From: Frankia sp. AiPa1
Lineage (GTDB): Bacteria; Actinomycetota; Actinomycetes; Frankiales; Frankiaceae
Assembly (NCBI RefSeq): GCF_023243075.1
Contig: NZ_JALKFZ020000159.1
Span: forward strand, 1 to 62,424
Reading direction: 5' to 3'
Length of the DNA: 62,424 nt
Part shown: piece by piece, positions 9,006 to 20,231 of the stretch
Layout: each line of letters starts with the position of its first letter
Numbering within the stretch: position 1 is the first letter of the stretch
Made by a program: the position numbers and the translations under genes
Notes under the pieces: generated by a model
Told to the model about the DNA's origin: nothing
Seen by the model: only the letters and a program-made list of their open reading frames with translations
Database searches by the model: none

Positions 9006-10073
9006 GTGACAGCGGATGCCGAGGTGGCGCGGCTGGTGACCGCCGCGCTCGGAGGTGACCGGCGATCGGTGGCGCGGCTGCTCTCGCTGGCGGAGAACGA
9101 CCCGTCCAGCTGGCCGGCTCTCGGGGTCGCCCTCGCCCCGCACACCGGCGGCGCCCAGATCGTCGGTCTCACCGGGCCACCCGGCGTCGGCAAGTCGACG
9201 ACCACCGCCGCCCTCGCCCGGGCCTTCCGCGACGCCGGACGCCGGGTGGGAGTGCTCGCCGTCGACCCCTCGTCCCCCGTCACCGGTGGCGCGCTGCTCG
9301 GTGACCGGATCCGGATGTCAGAGCTTGCCGGCGATCAGTCGATCTTCGTGCGTTCGCTCGCCAGCCGGGGCCATCTCGGTGGCCTCGCCACCGTCACGGC
9401 GCAGGCGCTGCGGATCCTGGACGCCGCCGGCTACGACCTGCTGCTCGTCGAGACAGTCGGAGTCGGCCAGGCCGAGGTCGACATCGCCTCCATCGCCGAC
9501 ACCACCTGCCTGCTGCTCGCGCCCGGCGCCGGCGACGGCGTGCAGGCCGTCAAGGCCGGGCTGCTCGAGGTCGCCGACATCCTCGTCGTCAACAAGACCG
9601 ACCAGCCGGGAGCCGCGCGCACCGTCGCCGACCTGACCGCCATGCTTCGGCTGCGGGCTGCTCCGGGCCTGGCCGGTTCTTCGACTTCTTCGACGACTGG
9701 CTCGCCCCGGGCTGGCTCGTCCGGGGCTGGCCCGTCCGGAGCCGGTTCGGCCGGGGCTCGTTCCACCGGGGCTGGTTTCACCGAGGCCGGTTCGGGCGTG
9801 GTCCGGCTGGCTGCCGCGCGCGGCGAGGGGATCGACTCGCTGGTCGAGCGGATCACTGCCCACTACCGCGATCTGGCCGTGACCGGTGAGCTCGACCGCC
9901 GGCGGGTCACCCGAGCGGCGGCCGAGGTTCGCACCCTCGCCCTGGCCATCCTCCGGACGCGACTCGAGACCGCGCAATCCGAAGCCTGCCTGCGGGAGCT
10001 CGCGAACGCCGTCGCCGCAGGCACGGCCGACCCCGTCTCGGCCGCCCATCGCCTGCTCGCAGCCCTGGCCTAG
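9006..10073 (+). CDS. meaB: MeaB-type GTPase, methylmalonyl-CoA mutase chaperone
   Basis: 355 residues, slightly long for the family (~325-335). MeaB/ArgK P-loop GTPases protect and load adenosylcobalamin on acyl-CoA mutases. Seen are the Walker A GPPGVGKSTTTAAL (~58-70), VDPSSPVTGGALLGDRIRM, the switch segment VETVGVGQAEVDIASIADT and NKTDQPGA. An Ala/Gly/Ser-rich insertion at ~220-262 (repeated SGAG units) is absent from typical members and explains the extra length. No mutase gene is in the window. GTG 9006 has no clear ribosome site; GAGACGTGAGCCC is directly repeated just upstream (8977-9005). Confidence 0.9.
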   Translation: MTADAEVARLVTAALGGDRRSVARLLSLAENDPSSWPALGVALAPHTGGAQIVGLTGPPGVGKSTTTAALARAFRDAGRRVGVLAVDPSSPVTGGALLGDRIRMSELAGDQSIFVRSLASRGHLGGLATVTAQALRILDAAGYDLLLVETVGVGQAEVDIASIADTTCLLLAPGAGDGVQAVKAGLLEVADILVVNKTDQPGAARTVADLTAMLRLRAAPGLAGSSTSSTTGSPRAGSSGAGPSGAGSAGARSTGAGFTEAGSGVVRLAAARGEGIDSLVERITAHYRDLAVTGELDRRRVTRAAAEVRTLALAILRTRLETAQSEACLRELANAVAAGTADPVSAAHRLLAALA

Positions 10074-10415
10074 AGACCTCCACCCCCTACTACCCCCAGC
10101 CTCCGCCCTCCGCCTTTCAGCCCACACCGCCGCTGGTCGTGGGCCGCACTCCGGCGCTGACTGCCCGATGCCCCTGTCGATCGATGGTGGCGTGGCACAG
10201 CGCCACCGAACCAGCCTAGATCACGCTCTGTGACGATAATCCCGAGCCTGCGCGGCCCTAAGATCCAAGTAGGTCGTTGAGGGGGTGTTCGTGTCCGATT
10301 TGCCCCCCATGGCGACCTGTGTAGCCGGATCTTGCACCGCGGGCTATACAGAGCGTCGCGGCAATCCAGCGGGGTGGCCGGGCTCGTCGGTGGGCGGGCT
10401 CGCGGTGGGGCGGGT
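10074..10415. other. Convergent intergenic stretch
   Basis: 342 bases between the 3' ends of meaB and the histidine kinase gene. Apart from one hairpin at 10186-10207, nothing is recognisable. No coding, tRNA or insertion-sequence signal was found. Confidence 0.5.
10186..10207. terminator. Hairpin between convergent genes
   Basis: GGTGGCG-8 base loop-CGCCACC. It has no T-run, as is common for GC-rich actinomycetes. It may terminate both converging transcripts. Confidence 0.4.
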
Positions 10416-12251
10416 TCAGCGGTGGGCGGGGACGGTGGCGGTCAGGGCCGAGGCGGCGGAGGTCAGGCTGGCGGGAGTCAGGGGGAGGTCGAGCACGTCG
10501 ACGGCGCCGTCGCGGCGTAACTGGGCGCGCTCCTGGGAGTCGACGTCCTCGGCGAGGACGAAGGCGGGGACCGCCCCGACAATCGGGTCGGAGGCGAGCT
10601 GCGCAAGCAGCTCCGCGGTGGACGCGTCGGGCAGATTCTGGTCCATCAGCACGAACGCCGGGCGGGCGCGGCGCACCGCGTCGAGCGCGAGCCCGGCGCG
10701 GGGGACCGTCACGGTATCGGCGCCGAGCGTCTCGGCGAGAGCCTGCGCGACCGCGGAACGTACGGCGGGATCGCCGCTGACGTGCACCACCCGCAGGCCG
10801 TCCGGCGCGGCACGCCACCCCGCCGATCCGGGCGCCAGCGCCGCCGGTGCGCTTCCATGGGCCGGCGTGCCGTATCCGGGTGTGGCCCTGCCCACTGGGC
10901 CCATGCCTGCCGAGCCCGTGCGGGCCGTGCCGTTGCCCGGCGGGCCCTGGGCCGAAGAGACGGTACCGGTGGCCGGGCGGCCGTTCCACGCGCCGCCGGA
11001 CCCGCCCGCGCTGCCCGAGTCCTCGTAGCCCGCCCCGCCGTACGGCGACCCGCCATAGCCCGACCCGCCATAGCCCGATCTGCCATGCGCCGACGCGCCG
11101 TGACCGACTGACCCGCCGTGGCCCGCCCCGCCGTACGTGGCGTAGCCGCCGGATCCCGACCCGCGATAGGCGTCGCCGAAGCCGTCGTCGTCGGCGTCGG
11201 GATCCTCGAACCGCATGTCGACGGCATCCAGGACGACGGCGAACACGCTGCCGACGCCATGCCGGCTGGCGACGGTCAGTACGCCGCCCATCGCGGTCAC
11301 CAGGGCGTGCGAGAGAGCGAGCCCCAGCCCGCTTCCCTCGATGCCGCTGCGTTCGGCTCCGAGGCGCTCGAACGGCCGGAACAGACGGTCGATCGCGCGG
11401 GGCGAAAGACCCACCCCATCGTCCTCGACCTCGATGCGAATCCGAGAGCCGGTGATCGGCACGATCCCGACCCGGACGCAGCCACCCTCCCGGCCGTATT
11501 TCAGCGCGTTGCCGACCAGGTTCAGCAGTACCTGCCACAGCCGGCGCCGGTCCGCGTCGGCGACGAGCGGCTCCGCCGGATGGATCGCCCGGCGAATACT
11601 GCGCTGCGCGGCCAGCGGCTCGACGAGTTCCACCACGCCCTTGACGATGTCAAGGACGTTCACCGGGCCGTTGGTGATGTCGCCGCGGCCGGCGCGCAGC
11701 CGGGCGAGGTCGAGCACGTCGTCGATGAGGGCCTGCATGTGTCGGCCGCCGGTGATGATGCGCTCGACGTCGTCGTGCAGGTCCGGGGTGAGCGGCTCGA
11801 GCTCGAGGAGCTGGGCGAAGCCGAGCATCGCGTTGAGCGGGGTGCGTAGTTCGTGGCCGAGTCTGGCGATCAGCTCATCCTTGGCCCGCGACTCGTTCTC
11901 GGCGACCTCGCGAGCCCGCTGGTCGCTGGTGTCCCGGGCGACGATGACCAGGCCGCCGTCCGGATCCCGACGGACGGTCACGTGATGCGGCACCGTCACT
12001 CCGGCGCTGGTGATCAGACCGACCGAGCCGCGCCATTGGCCGCTGTGCGCGAGTCCGGCGGTGACCGCCTCGATCAGCGCGACCCGAAACGCCGGGTCCA
12101 CCACCTCGACCAGGTCACGCGCCTGGGGATCACGAGGCACGCGTTCGGCCAGGAAAACCTCGGTTGCCGCCCCCATGTCGATGACGCGGCCGTCCGCACC
12201 GACGACCACGGCTAGGTCCGTCAGTGCATCGAGCAGCGTGCGTGGCCCCAC
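10416..12251 (-). CDS. Hybrid sensor histidine kinase with PAS-like, HisKA, HATPase and receiver domains
   Basis: 611 residues, no membrane segment, so probably a cytosolic sensor. A PAS-like domain covers ~1-108. HisKA is at ~122-190 with the phospho-acceptor in LIARLGHELRTPLNAMLGF (His133). The HATPase has its N box in LLNLVGNALKYG (~250) and its G2 box in GSGLGLALSHAL. After ~365 comes a ~110-residue Gly/Tyr/Ser linker with repeated YGGSGYGG units. It ends in a receiver domain (~485-605) whose phosphoryl acceptor is in FVLMDQNLPD. The start is GTG 12251. No partner regulator is adjacent, so output may go to a protein encoded elsewhere. Confidence 0.88.
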   Translation of the reverse strand: MGPRTLLDALTDLAVVVGADGRVIDMGAATEVFLAERVPRDPQARDLVEVVDPAFRVALIEAVTAGLAHSGQWRGSVGLITSAGVTVPHHVTVRRDPDGGLVIVARDTSDQRAREVAENESRAKDELIARLGHELRTPLNAMLGFAQLLELEPLTPDLHDDVERIITGGRHMQALIDDVLDLARLRAGRGDITNGPVNVLDIVKGVVELVEPLAAQRSIRRAIHPAEPLVADADRRRLWQVLLNLVGNALKYGREGGCVRVGIVPITGSRIRIEVEDDGVGLSPRAIDRLFRPFERLGAERSGIEGSGLGLALSHALVTAMGGVLTVASRHGVGSVFAVVLDAVDMRFEDPDADDDGFGDAYRGSGSGGYATYGGAGHGGSVGHGASAHGRSGYGGSGYGGSPYGGAGYEDSGSAGGSGGAWNGRPATGTVSSAQGPPGNGTARTGSAGMGPVGRATPGYGTPAHGSAPAALAPGSAGWRAAPDGLRVVHVSGDPAVRSAVAQALAETLGADTVTVPRAGLALDAVRRARPAFVLMDQNLPDASTAELLAQLASDPIVGAVPAFVLAEDVDSQERAQLRRDGAVDVLDLPLTPASLTSAASALTATVPAHR

Positions 12252-12529
12252 CTACGCCTCGTTATCCGTCTTCGTCCACCCCACGGCGGGCAATGGTAGG
12301 GCGTGTTGTCAGGGCCCGTTGTCCCGGGTTTGCGCAATCGCCCGTTCGGTGTGCCACCCGTGACTTCTGGTGACATGTCCACAGCTTACCGGCCGACCAG
12401 ATTTGTCACGGTAGCAGGCGGGTGTCGGGCCGCTGGCCGCTCGTTCACGGGCGGGCACGGCACCGATGCGGCCGCTGGTCCGGGCGGGCCGATGGCCCGG
12501 GCCGGGCGACTCGTGGTACCTCTGGCCTC

Positions 12530-12856
12530 ATGCTCGTAGCCTTCAGTGTCACGCCCATCGGAGTCGGCGAGGGTGTCGCGGAGCTTGTCGCCGAGGCGGT
12601 CCGGGTCGTGCGCGCCAGCGGCCTGCCGCACGAGACGAACGCGATGTTCACGACGGTCGAGGGTGACTGGGACGAGGTCATGGACGTGGTGCGCCGCGCG
12701 ACCGCGGCCGTCGGCGCCCGCGCGGGCCGGGTGAGTCTGGTCCTCAAGGCGGACCTGCGCGCCGGCGTCGACGACGCCCTGCACGCCAAGGTGGCGAGCA
12801 TCGAGCGCATCCTCGCCGAGGACGACGGCGAACCCCGCCAGCAACCGGCCGGCTGA
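12530..12856 (+). CDS. Thiamine-binding-fold protein (MTH1187/YkoF-like, DUF77)
   Basis: 108 residues starting [16 protein letters not shown], with [23 protein letters not shown] further on, the hallmark of the MTH1187/DUF77 family. This small ferredoxin-like fold binds thiamine-related ligands in some members. The open frame runs upstream to 12422, but ATG 12530 begins the conserved beta strand. It is divergent from the histidine kinase gene and is followed 133 bases later by the thioredoxin-like gene. The physiological role of this family in actinobacteria is not settled. Confidence 0.85.
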   Translation: MLVAFSVTPIGVGEGVAELVAEAVRVVRASGLPHETNAMFTTVEGDWDEVMDVVRRATAAVGARAGRVSLVLKADLRAGVDDALHAKVASIERILAEDDGEPRQQPAG

Positions 12857-12989
12857 GGGCCGGGAGCCGCCCGGATTCGGCGGCAAAGCGCGTCCCCGCG
12901 GACGAACAGGCGCCGCGGGGCGACATCGGGGCCCGAACTGGCGTCCGCCGGCACCTCCGTGGACGCGCCTCGGATGTCACGATGGAGGC

Positions 12990-14012
12990 ATGCAACGTAG
13001 GCCACCAGTTCCATCCGGATCGCCGCGGGGCGCGGGAGGCCCGGGACGACCCGGGCGACTACCCGACAGCCTCGGCGGCCTGCGCCTCGCCGGCGCCGTC
13101 CCGCTTGATCCCAAGCCGGCTGCCCCGCCCCCGCCGGCAAACCCCGCTCCCGCCCCCGCCGCGGCCGGGCCCGGCGGCACTGCCCCGGCCGGCGCTCCGC
13201 CCGGCCCGGTGGTGATCGACGTCACCGAGGCGACCTTCCAGACCGACGTGATCAACCGTTCCATGCAGGTGCCGGTCGTGCTCGACTTCTGGGCCTCGTG
13301 GTGCGGGCCGTGTAAACAGCTCAGTCCGGTGCTGGAGAAGCTCGCCGAGGCTGACGGCGGCCGCTGGATCCTGGCGAAGGTCGATGTCGACGCCAACCCG
13401 CAGCTGGCGCAGGCGGCCGGTGTGCAGGGCATCCCGGCCGTGAAGGCGGTCATCGGTGGGCGGATCATCGGCGAGTTCACCGGCGCCGTGCCCGAGCGCG
13501 AGGTCCGAACCTGGCTCGACCAGCTTCTGTCCTTCGTCGCCGAGGCCACCGGCGGGGCGCAGGGCGGCGTACCGGGAGGGGATGCGCAGGAGCCCGCGCG
13601 GGACCCGCGTCTCGCCGCCGCCGAGGAGGCCCTGACCCACGGCGACCTCGACACGGCGATCGCGTCCTACCGGGTCCGCCTCCAGGAGGCGCCCGGAGAC
13701 CCGGAGGCCGCCATCGGTCTTGCCCGCGCCGAGCTCCTGCGCCGGGTGCGCGACCACAACCCGGCCGAGATACGCGCCCGCCTCGCCGCCAACCCGGACG
13801 ACGTCGACGCCGCGATCGCTGCCTCCGACCTGCGTCTGGCCGAGGGCGACACCCCCGGCGCCCTCGCGGATCTCGTCGCCTTGGTGCGCGGCACCTCCGG
13901 TCCCGAGCGTGAGCAGGTCCGCGCCCACCTGGTCGGCCTCTTCCAGGCTCTGGGCGAGGAGGATCCCGCGGTCGCCCCGGCCCGCCGCGCGCTGGCCGCT
14001 GCCCTGTTCTGA
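12990..14012 (+). CDS. Thioredoxin-domain protein with C-terminal TPR region (CnoX/YbbN-like)
   Basis: 340 residues. A Pro/Ala-rich N-terminus (~1-75) precedes a thioredoxin fold at ~76-180 with intact active site WASWCGPCK (Cys105, Cys108) and the cis-Pro in GIPAVKAVIGG. The rest (~205-340) is helical, with TPR-like repeats such as LAAAEEALTHGDLDTAIASY. This is the CnoX/YbbN architecture, co-chaperones that protect substrates from oxidation; both cysteines here suggest oxidoreductase activity as well. No signal peptide is evident, so it is cytoplasmic. ATG 12990 has GGAGG very close, so the true start may be slightly further downstream. Confidence 0.88.
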   Translation: MQRRPPVPSGSPRGAGGPGRPGRLPDSLGGLRLAGAVPLDPKPAAPPPPANPAPAPAAAGPGGTAPAGAPPGPVVIDVTEATFQTDVINRSMQVPVVLDFWASWCGPCKQLSPVLEKLAEADGGRWILAKVDVDANPQLAQAAGVQGIPAVKAVIGGRIIGEFTGAVPEREVRTWLDQLLSFVAEATGGAQGGVPGGDAQEPARDPRLAAAEEALTHGDLDTAIASYRVRLQEAPGDPEAAIGLARAELLRRVRDHNPAEIRARLAANPDDVDAAIAASDLRLAEGDTPGALADLVALVRGTSGPEREQVRAHLVGLFQALGEEDPAVAPARRALAAALF

Positions 14013-14038
14013 CCAGTCCGCGTCTGAGCTGCCCGCGT

Positions 14039-14071
14039 CCGGGCCACCCGACGTCACCCCGGGTGGCCCGG
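14039..14071. terminator. Strong hairpin between convergent genes
   Basis: Perfect 12-base stem CCGGGCCACCCG / CGGGTGGCCCGG with a 9-base loop, located between the ends of the thioredoxin-like gene and glgB. It probably terminates transcription from both sides. Confidence 0.6.
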
Positions 14072-14129
14072 CGCCGGACGCTGGCCGGCCGCCCCGTGTG
14101 GTGGAGTCGGTCAGGCGGTGCGGAGTCGG

Positions 14130-16724
14130 TCAGGCGGTGCCGTCGGGGTCGTGGCGCAGCCAGATGGCACCGAGGACGGGCAGGGTCACCGATGCGGACG
14201 CGGGCAGGCCGTGGCGCGGCTCGTCGGTGGCGATGACGCCGCCCAGGTTGCCGAGGTTGGTGCCGCCGTAACGCTGGCTGTCGGTGTTGAGCACCTCCCG
14301 CCAACGTCCCGGGAACGGCAGGCCGATCCGGTGGTGGTGGTGCGCGACGCCGGCGAAGTTCGTGATGCAGGCAAGCGTCCCCGAGCCGGACGAACCAGCG
14401 CCCACCGAGCCAGCGCCGGACGAGCCAGCGCCGGACGAGCCGGGGTCGACCGGGCCGGACCAGCGCAGGAACGAGATCACGTTGTTGCCGGTGTCGTTCG
14501 CGTCGATCCAGGAGAAGCCGGTCGGGTCGACGTCGCGGCGGTAGAGCTCCGGGAAGCCGCGGTACAGCGCGTTGAGGTCGCGGATGAGGGTGGCGACGCC
14601 GTGGTGACCCGGCTCGTCGAGCAGCGGCCAGTCGAGGGAGGTCGCCTCGTTCCACTCGTTGTCCTGGCCGAACTCGCTGCCCATGAACAGCAGCTTCTTG
14701 CCAGGATGCGACCACATGTAAGCGTAGAGTGCGCGCAGGTTCGCCAGCTGCTCCCAGCGGTTGCCGGGCATCCGGCGCAGCATCGACCCCTTGCCGTGGA
14801 CGACCTCGTCGTGGCTGTACGGGAGGATGTAGTTCTCGGAGTAGGCGTAGACCATCGAGAACGTCATCTGGTGATGGTGGAAGCTGCGGTGCACCGGCTG
14901 GTGGGAGGTGTATTCCAGCGTGTCGTGCATCCAGCCCATGTTCCATTTGAAGCCGAAGCCGAGCCCGCCCAGGTGGGTGGGCCGAGTGACGCCTGGCCAG
15001 GCGGTCGACTCCTCGGCGATCATCATGGCGCCGGGGAAATGGCGGTAGACCATCGCGTTGGTCTCCTGCAGGAAGGCGACCGCGTCGAGGTTCTCCCGTC
15101 CGCCATGCTCGTTGGGCAGCCACTGGCCCTCGGCGCGGGAGTAGTCGAGGTAGAGCATCGAGGCGACGGCGTCGACCCGCAGTCCGTCGACGTGGAACTC
15201 CTCGAACCAGTACAGGGCGTTGGCGACGAGGAAGTTGCGCACCTCGGGACGGCCGACGTCGAACACATAGGTGCCCCAGTCGGGCTGCTCGCCGCGGCGC
15301 GGGTCGGGGTGCTCGTACAGGGGAGTGCCGTCGAAGCGCCCCAGCGCCCAGGCGTCCCGCGGGAAGTGCGCGGGAACCCAGTCGACTATCACGCCGATGC
15401 CCGCCTGGTGCAGCGCGTCGACAAGGTGGCGGAACTCGTCCGGAGTGCCGAAGCGTGCCGACGGGGCGTAGTACGCGGAGACCTGGTATCCCCACGAGCC
15501 GCCGAAGGGGTGCTCGGCGACGGGCAGCATCTCGACGTGGGTGAAGCCGTTGTCCCGGACGTAGGCGGTGAGCTGCTCGGCCAGCTCACGGTAGGACAGC
15601 CCGCGCCGCCACGAGCCGAGATGCACCTCGTAGACGCTGATCGGCTCGGCGTGCCAGGCGGTCTGGGCACGGCGAGCGAGCCAGGCCTCGTCCTCCCAGC
15701 TGTAGACCGATCGGGTGACGACGCTCGCGGTGGCCGGCGGGACCTCGGTGCGGAAAGCCATCGGGTCGGCCTTCTGCCGCCAGACCCCGTCGAAGCCGAG
15801 AATCTCGTACTTGTAGCGCAGCCCCGCGCCGGCGCCGGGGACGAACAGCTCCCACACCCCGCAGCCGCCCAGCGAACGCATCGGGAAGGCCCGGCCGTCC
15901 CAGAAGTCGAAGTCGCCGACGAGTCGCACTCCCCGCGCCGACGGGGCCCACACCGCGAAACTGACGCCGGTGACGGCCAACCCGCCGTGTGTGCGCAGCG
16001 TCCGGATATGGGCGCCGAGCACCTTCCACAGCTGCTCGTGGCGCCCCTCGCTGATCAGGTGACGGTCGATCTCGCCGACGGTCGGGAGGTGGCGGTACGG
16101 GTCGTCGACGAGGGCCGTGGCGTGCGGGTAGACCACCTCGATCCGGTAGTCAGGCAGGTAGCCGGGCAGGGCTGCGGCGAACACCCCGCCGCTGTGCAGC
16201 CGGCTGGCCGGATGCCGCTGCTCGCCGATGAGCAGGCTGATGGCGCTGGCATCCGGGCGCAGCACCCGCACGATTGTCCAGTCGCCGGCCGGGTGCGCGC
16301 CGAGCAGAGCATGCGGATCATGGAACGTGCCGGCGACCAGTCGCTCGAGCGTGCCGTGCGGCAGGCCCAGCTCCGGTTTCGGACCGAGCACCGGCGCGTC
16401 GGCGGACCCAGTCTCACCAGCGAGCGCAGCCTCACCAGCGAGCGCAGCCTCACCAGCGGACCCAGCCTCACCAGCGGACCCAGTCTCACCAGCGGGCCCA
16501 GCCGCACTGGCGGGCCCAGCCTCGGTCGCGGCCACGGGTGCACGGTCGGCCAGGGCCACTCGACCCTCCCAGTCGCGGATCGGCGCATCGGGGCCGGCCG
16601 GGGACGGTCGGCCGGCTGCGACCTCGGCGCCGCGGCGTCCCGACCGCGCCGTGCCGCTGGTGACATCGCCGCTGGTGACACTGCCGCCGGTGACACTGCC
16701 GTTGGTGACACTGCCGTTGTTCAC
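14130..16724 (-). CDS. glgB: 1,4-alpha-glucan branching enzyme GlgB
   Basis: 864 residues, longer than the ~730 usual because of a repetitive N-terminus. GH13 enzyme that introduces alpha-1,6 branches into linear glucan. Seen: CBM48-type N-domain, then the barrel with [18 protein letters not shown] (nucleophile Asp), [12 protein letters not shown] (acid Glu), [13 protein letters not shown] and the FMGSEFGQ segment. The first ~110 residues carry VTNG/VTSG repeats and AGE(T/A)GSAGEA repeats encoded by tandem DNA repeats. GTG 16724 has AGGGGTG upstream, but initiation closer to the enzyme core cannot be excluded. It is the last gene of the glgE-treS-pep2-glgB order. Confidence 0.95.
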   Translation of the reverse strand: MNNGSVTNGSVTGGSVTSGDVTSGTARSGRRGAEVAAGRPSPAGPDAPIRDWEGRVALADRAPVAATEAGPASAAGPAGETGSAGEAGSAGEAALAGEAALAGETGSADAPVLGPKPELGLPHGTLERLVAGTFHDPHALLGAHPAGDWTIVRVLRPDASAISLLIGEQRHPASRLHSGGVFAAALPGYLPDYRIEVVYPHATALVDDPYRHLPTVGEIDRHLISEGRHEQLWKVLGAHIRTLRTHGGLAVTGVSFAVWAPSARGVRLVGDFDFWDGRAFPMRSLGGCGVWELFVPGAGAGLRYKYEILGFDGVWRQKADPMAFRTEVPPATASVVTRSVYSWEDEAWLARRAQTAWHAEPISVYEVHLGSWRRGLSYRELAEQLTAYVRDNGFTHVEMLPVAEHPFGGSWGYQVSAYYAPSARFGTPDEFRHLVDALHQAGIGVIVDWVPAHFPRDAWALGRFDGTPLYEHPDPRRGEQPDWGTYVFDVGRPEVRNFLVANALYWFEEFHVDGLRVDAVASMLYLDYSRAEGQWLPNEHGGRENLDAVAFLQETNAMVYRHFPGAMMIAEESTAWPGVTRPTHLGGLGFGFKWNMGWMHDTLEYTSHQPVHRSFHHHQMTFSMVYAYSENYILPYSHDEVVHGKGSMLRRMPGNRWEQLANLRALYAYMWSHPGKKLLFMGSEFGQDNEWNEATSLDWPLLDEPGHHGVATLIRDLNALYRGFPELYRRDVDPTGFSWIDANDTGNNVISFLRWSGPVDPGSSGAGSSGAGSVGAGSSGSGTLACITNFAGVAHHHHRIGLPFPGRWREVLNTDSQRYGGTNLGNLGGVIATDEPRHGLPASASVTLPVLGAIWLRHDPDGTA
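16409..16503. repeat. 18-bp tandem repeat inside glgB
   Basis: About 5.3 copies of an 18-base unit of the form CAGCCTCACCAGCGAGCG, with substitutions in some copies. It encodes the acidic/Gly-Ala repeats in the N-terminal extension of GlgB. A second array of ~15-base GCCGTTGGTGACACT units at 16668-16724 encodes the VTNG repeats at its very start. Confidence 0.85.
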
Positions 16725-16828
16725 TGGGACACCCCTGCCTCTCTCCGCTTGGGGGTCGGGTGGTCGATTCAGTCAGGTCGGTCGATCCGGGCGAACGGGC
16801 ATGGCCGCGGGCCCGGCGGCACGACGGC

Positions 16829-18253
16829 CTAGCCGGCGGGGGCCGCCGGAGTGGTGGCTGCGGCTGACTCGGTGGTCTCGGTGAGGCGAGTGACCGCGGC
16901 CAGGGGAATCTGCACCCAGCCGGGACGATGACGTGCCTCGTAGAGCACCTCGTAGACGGCCTTGTCGAGCTCGAACGCGCGTAGCAACGCCGCATCGTCA
17001 CGAGGGTCGCGCCCAGCCGCGCCCGCGTAGCCCTGGAGGAAGGCGTTCTGGTTGCGCTGCGCCCACTCCTGGGCCCGGTAGGCCAGCGCTGGCTCGTCGG
17101 CCCGCTCGAGCTGCAGGGAACGGGCGGCGTAGTCGAACGAGCGCAGCATCCCGGCGACGTCGCGTAGCGGCGACTCGAGCCCGGTCCGGTCGGCGACGGG
17201 ACGGGCCGGTTCACCCTCGAAGTCGAACAGCACCCAGCCGGAGTCGACCCGGAGCACCTGGCCGAGATGCAGGTCGCCGTGAAGTCGTTGGAATGGACGG
17301 GGATGGAGGGCATTCGGCGCCGTGCCGGCAAGCTCGTCGTAGGCGGCCCGTACGGCGTCCGCATAGGGGTGCAGCCGCTCGACGCCGTCGAGCGCGGCGT
17401 GGAGCCGGCCGTGCAGGTAGGCGACCAGGTCGCGCAGGTCGTCCGTGGTCGCGGGGCGGGTCGGCAGTACCCGGGCGAGGTCGGCGTGCACCTCGGCGGT
17501 GGCGGCGCCGAGGCGCTCGGACTCGGCCGCGAAGTCGCCGCCCACCTCGTCGGGGTGCAGGTCCGCCTCGGCGTACAGGTCGCGAACGCTGGCCAGGGCG
17601 AGGCGCCAGCCCTCACTGCCGCTGCGCAGGAACTCCTGCAGGAATCCGAAGGTGGTGGGGACGCCCTGCACCGTGCCCGAGTACCACGCGACGGGGGCGG
17701 CGATGTGGGAGCTGCCGGCCGTGGCCAGCGCCCGGGTGACCTCCAGGTCAGGGTTCTGCCCGGGCCACAGCCGGCGGAACACCTTGAGGATGTACGCGTC
17801 CCCATAGATGATCGACGAGTTGGACTGCTCGACTCCGACCGGGGCGGCGGGCAGGTCCGCCAGCGGCACCCGAAAGCCGTCGTCCGGCGCTGGTGCCGGC
17901 TGCCGCTCGGCGACGAGGTCGCCGTGGTGTGCGGCGCGGGCGAGGAACTCCAGCAGGGCGGCGGTGCCGGCCGGGTCGGACAGCCCGTCGTAGACCAGAC
18001 CGCCGGCACACTCCCCGAGCAGGAAGCCCTCGTGGCCGTGCGGGGCGTCGGCGCGCAGAACCAGCGGGACCTGGTAGTAGTCGGCCGGGCCTCGGTCATA
18101 GGCGACCTCGACGACCAGCAGGCGCAGCCCGCCCAGCGCGGCATCGCGATGGATCCGCAGCCGGCCGCCGCTGCGGCCCTTCCCGGCGAACCAGCGCTGG
18201 CGAGGCAACCAGTCCGTCAACAGGCCGGTCAGTTCGCCATGGTGGTCACCCAT
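16829..18253 (-). CDS. pep2: Maltokinase (Pep2/Mak)
   Basis: 474 residues. ATP-dependent phosphorylation of maltose to maltose-1-phosphate, the substrate of GlgE. Family features: N-terminal WLPRQRWFAGKGR, then an aminoglycoside-kinase-like core with RLHGDLHLGQVLR (catalytic loop) and WVLFDFEGEPARP (metal-binding Asp). ATG 18253 gives the expected MGDHHGEL start. It lies between treS and glgB on the same strand, which fits the TreS-Pep2-GlgE-GlgB pathway from trehalose to branched glucan. Confidence 0.93.
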   Translation of the reverse strand: MGDHHGELTGLLTDWLPRQRWFAGKGRSGGRLRIHRDAALGGLRLLVVEVAYDRGPADYYQVPLVLRADAPHGHEGFLLGECAGGLVYDGLSDPAGTAALLEFLARAAHHGDLVAERQPAPAPDDGFRVPLADLPAAPVGVEQSNSSIIYGDAYILKVFRRLWPGQNPDLEVTRALATAGSSHIAAPVAWYSGTVQGVPTTFGFLQEFLRSGSEGWRLALASVRDLYAEADLHPDEVGGDFAAESERLGAATAEVHADLARVLPTRPATTDDLRDLVAYLHGRLHAALDGVERLHPYADAVRAAYDELAGTAPNALHPRPFQRLHGDLHLGQVLRVDSGWVLFDFEGEPARPVADRTGLESPLRDVAGMLRSFDYAARSLQLERADEPALAYRAQEWAQRNQNAFLQGYAGAAGRDPRDDAALLRAFELDKAVYEVLYEARHRPGWVQIPLAAVTRLTETTESAAATTPAAPAG

Positions 18254-18311
18254 CCTCGGCCTCCCACTGCCCGCAGTCGACGATCATTATTGCACCTAAC
18301 GTCGAATATCC

Positions 18312-18326
18312 TGAAAGTACCTTTCA
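18312..18326. promoter_or_regulatory. Small inverted repeat between treS and pep2
   Basis: TGAAAG-TAC-CTTTCA lies in a locally AT-rich patch (18285-18330) of the 199-base gap between treS and pep2. It is a candidate operator or internal promoter region for pep2-glgB. Only the symmetry and base composition support it. Confidence 0.3.
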
Positions 18327-18452
18327 TGGGTCGTGCTCCGCCGGTGTTGGCATCCGCGCCGGCCCCTCACCGTCCTGGCCGGTTGGCCCTGGTCGGTCGG
18401 GCGGCGGCGGATCACCTGGGACGACGGCAGCCGGCTGGACGGCGAGGACCTG

Positions 18453-20227
<1,775 letters not shown>

Positions 20228-20231
<4 letters not shown>

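Noticed and set aside
10225..10345. tRNA-like stretch before the histidine kinase 3' end
   Set aside because: I could not fold an acceptor stem and TpsiC arm.
14118..16832. Open frame of ~900 codons on the plus strand opposite glgB
   Set aside because: Composition-driven antisense frame in GC-rich DNA; the minus strand encodes an unmistakable branching enzyme.
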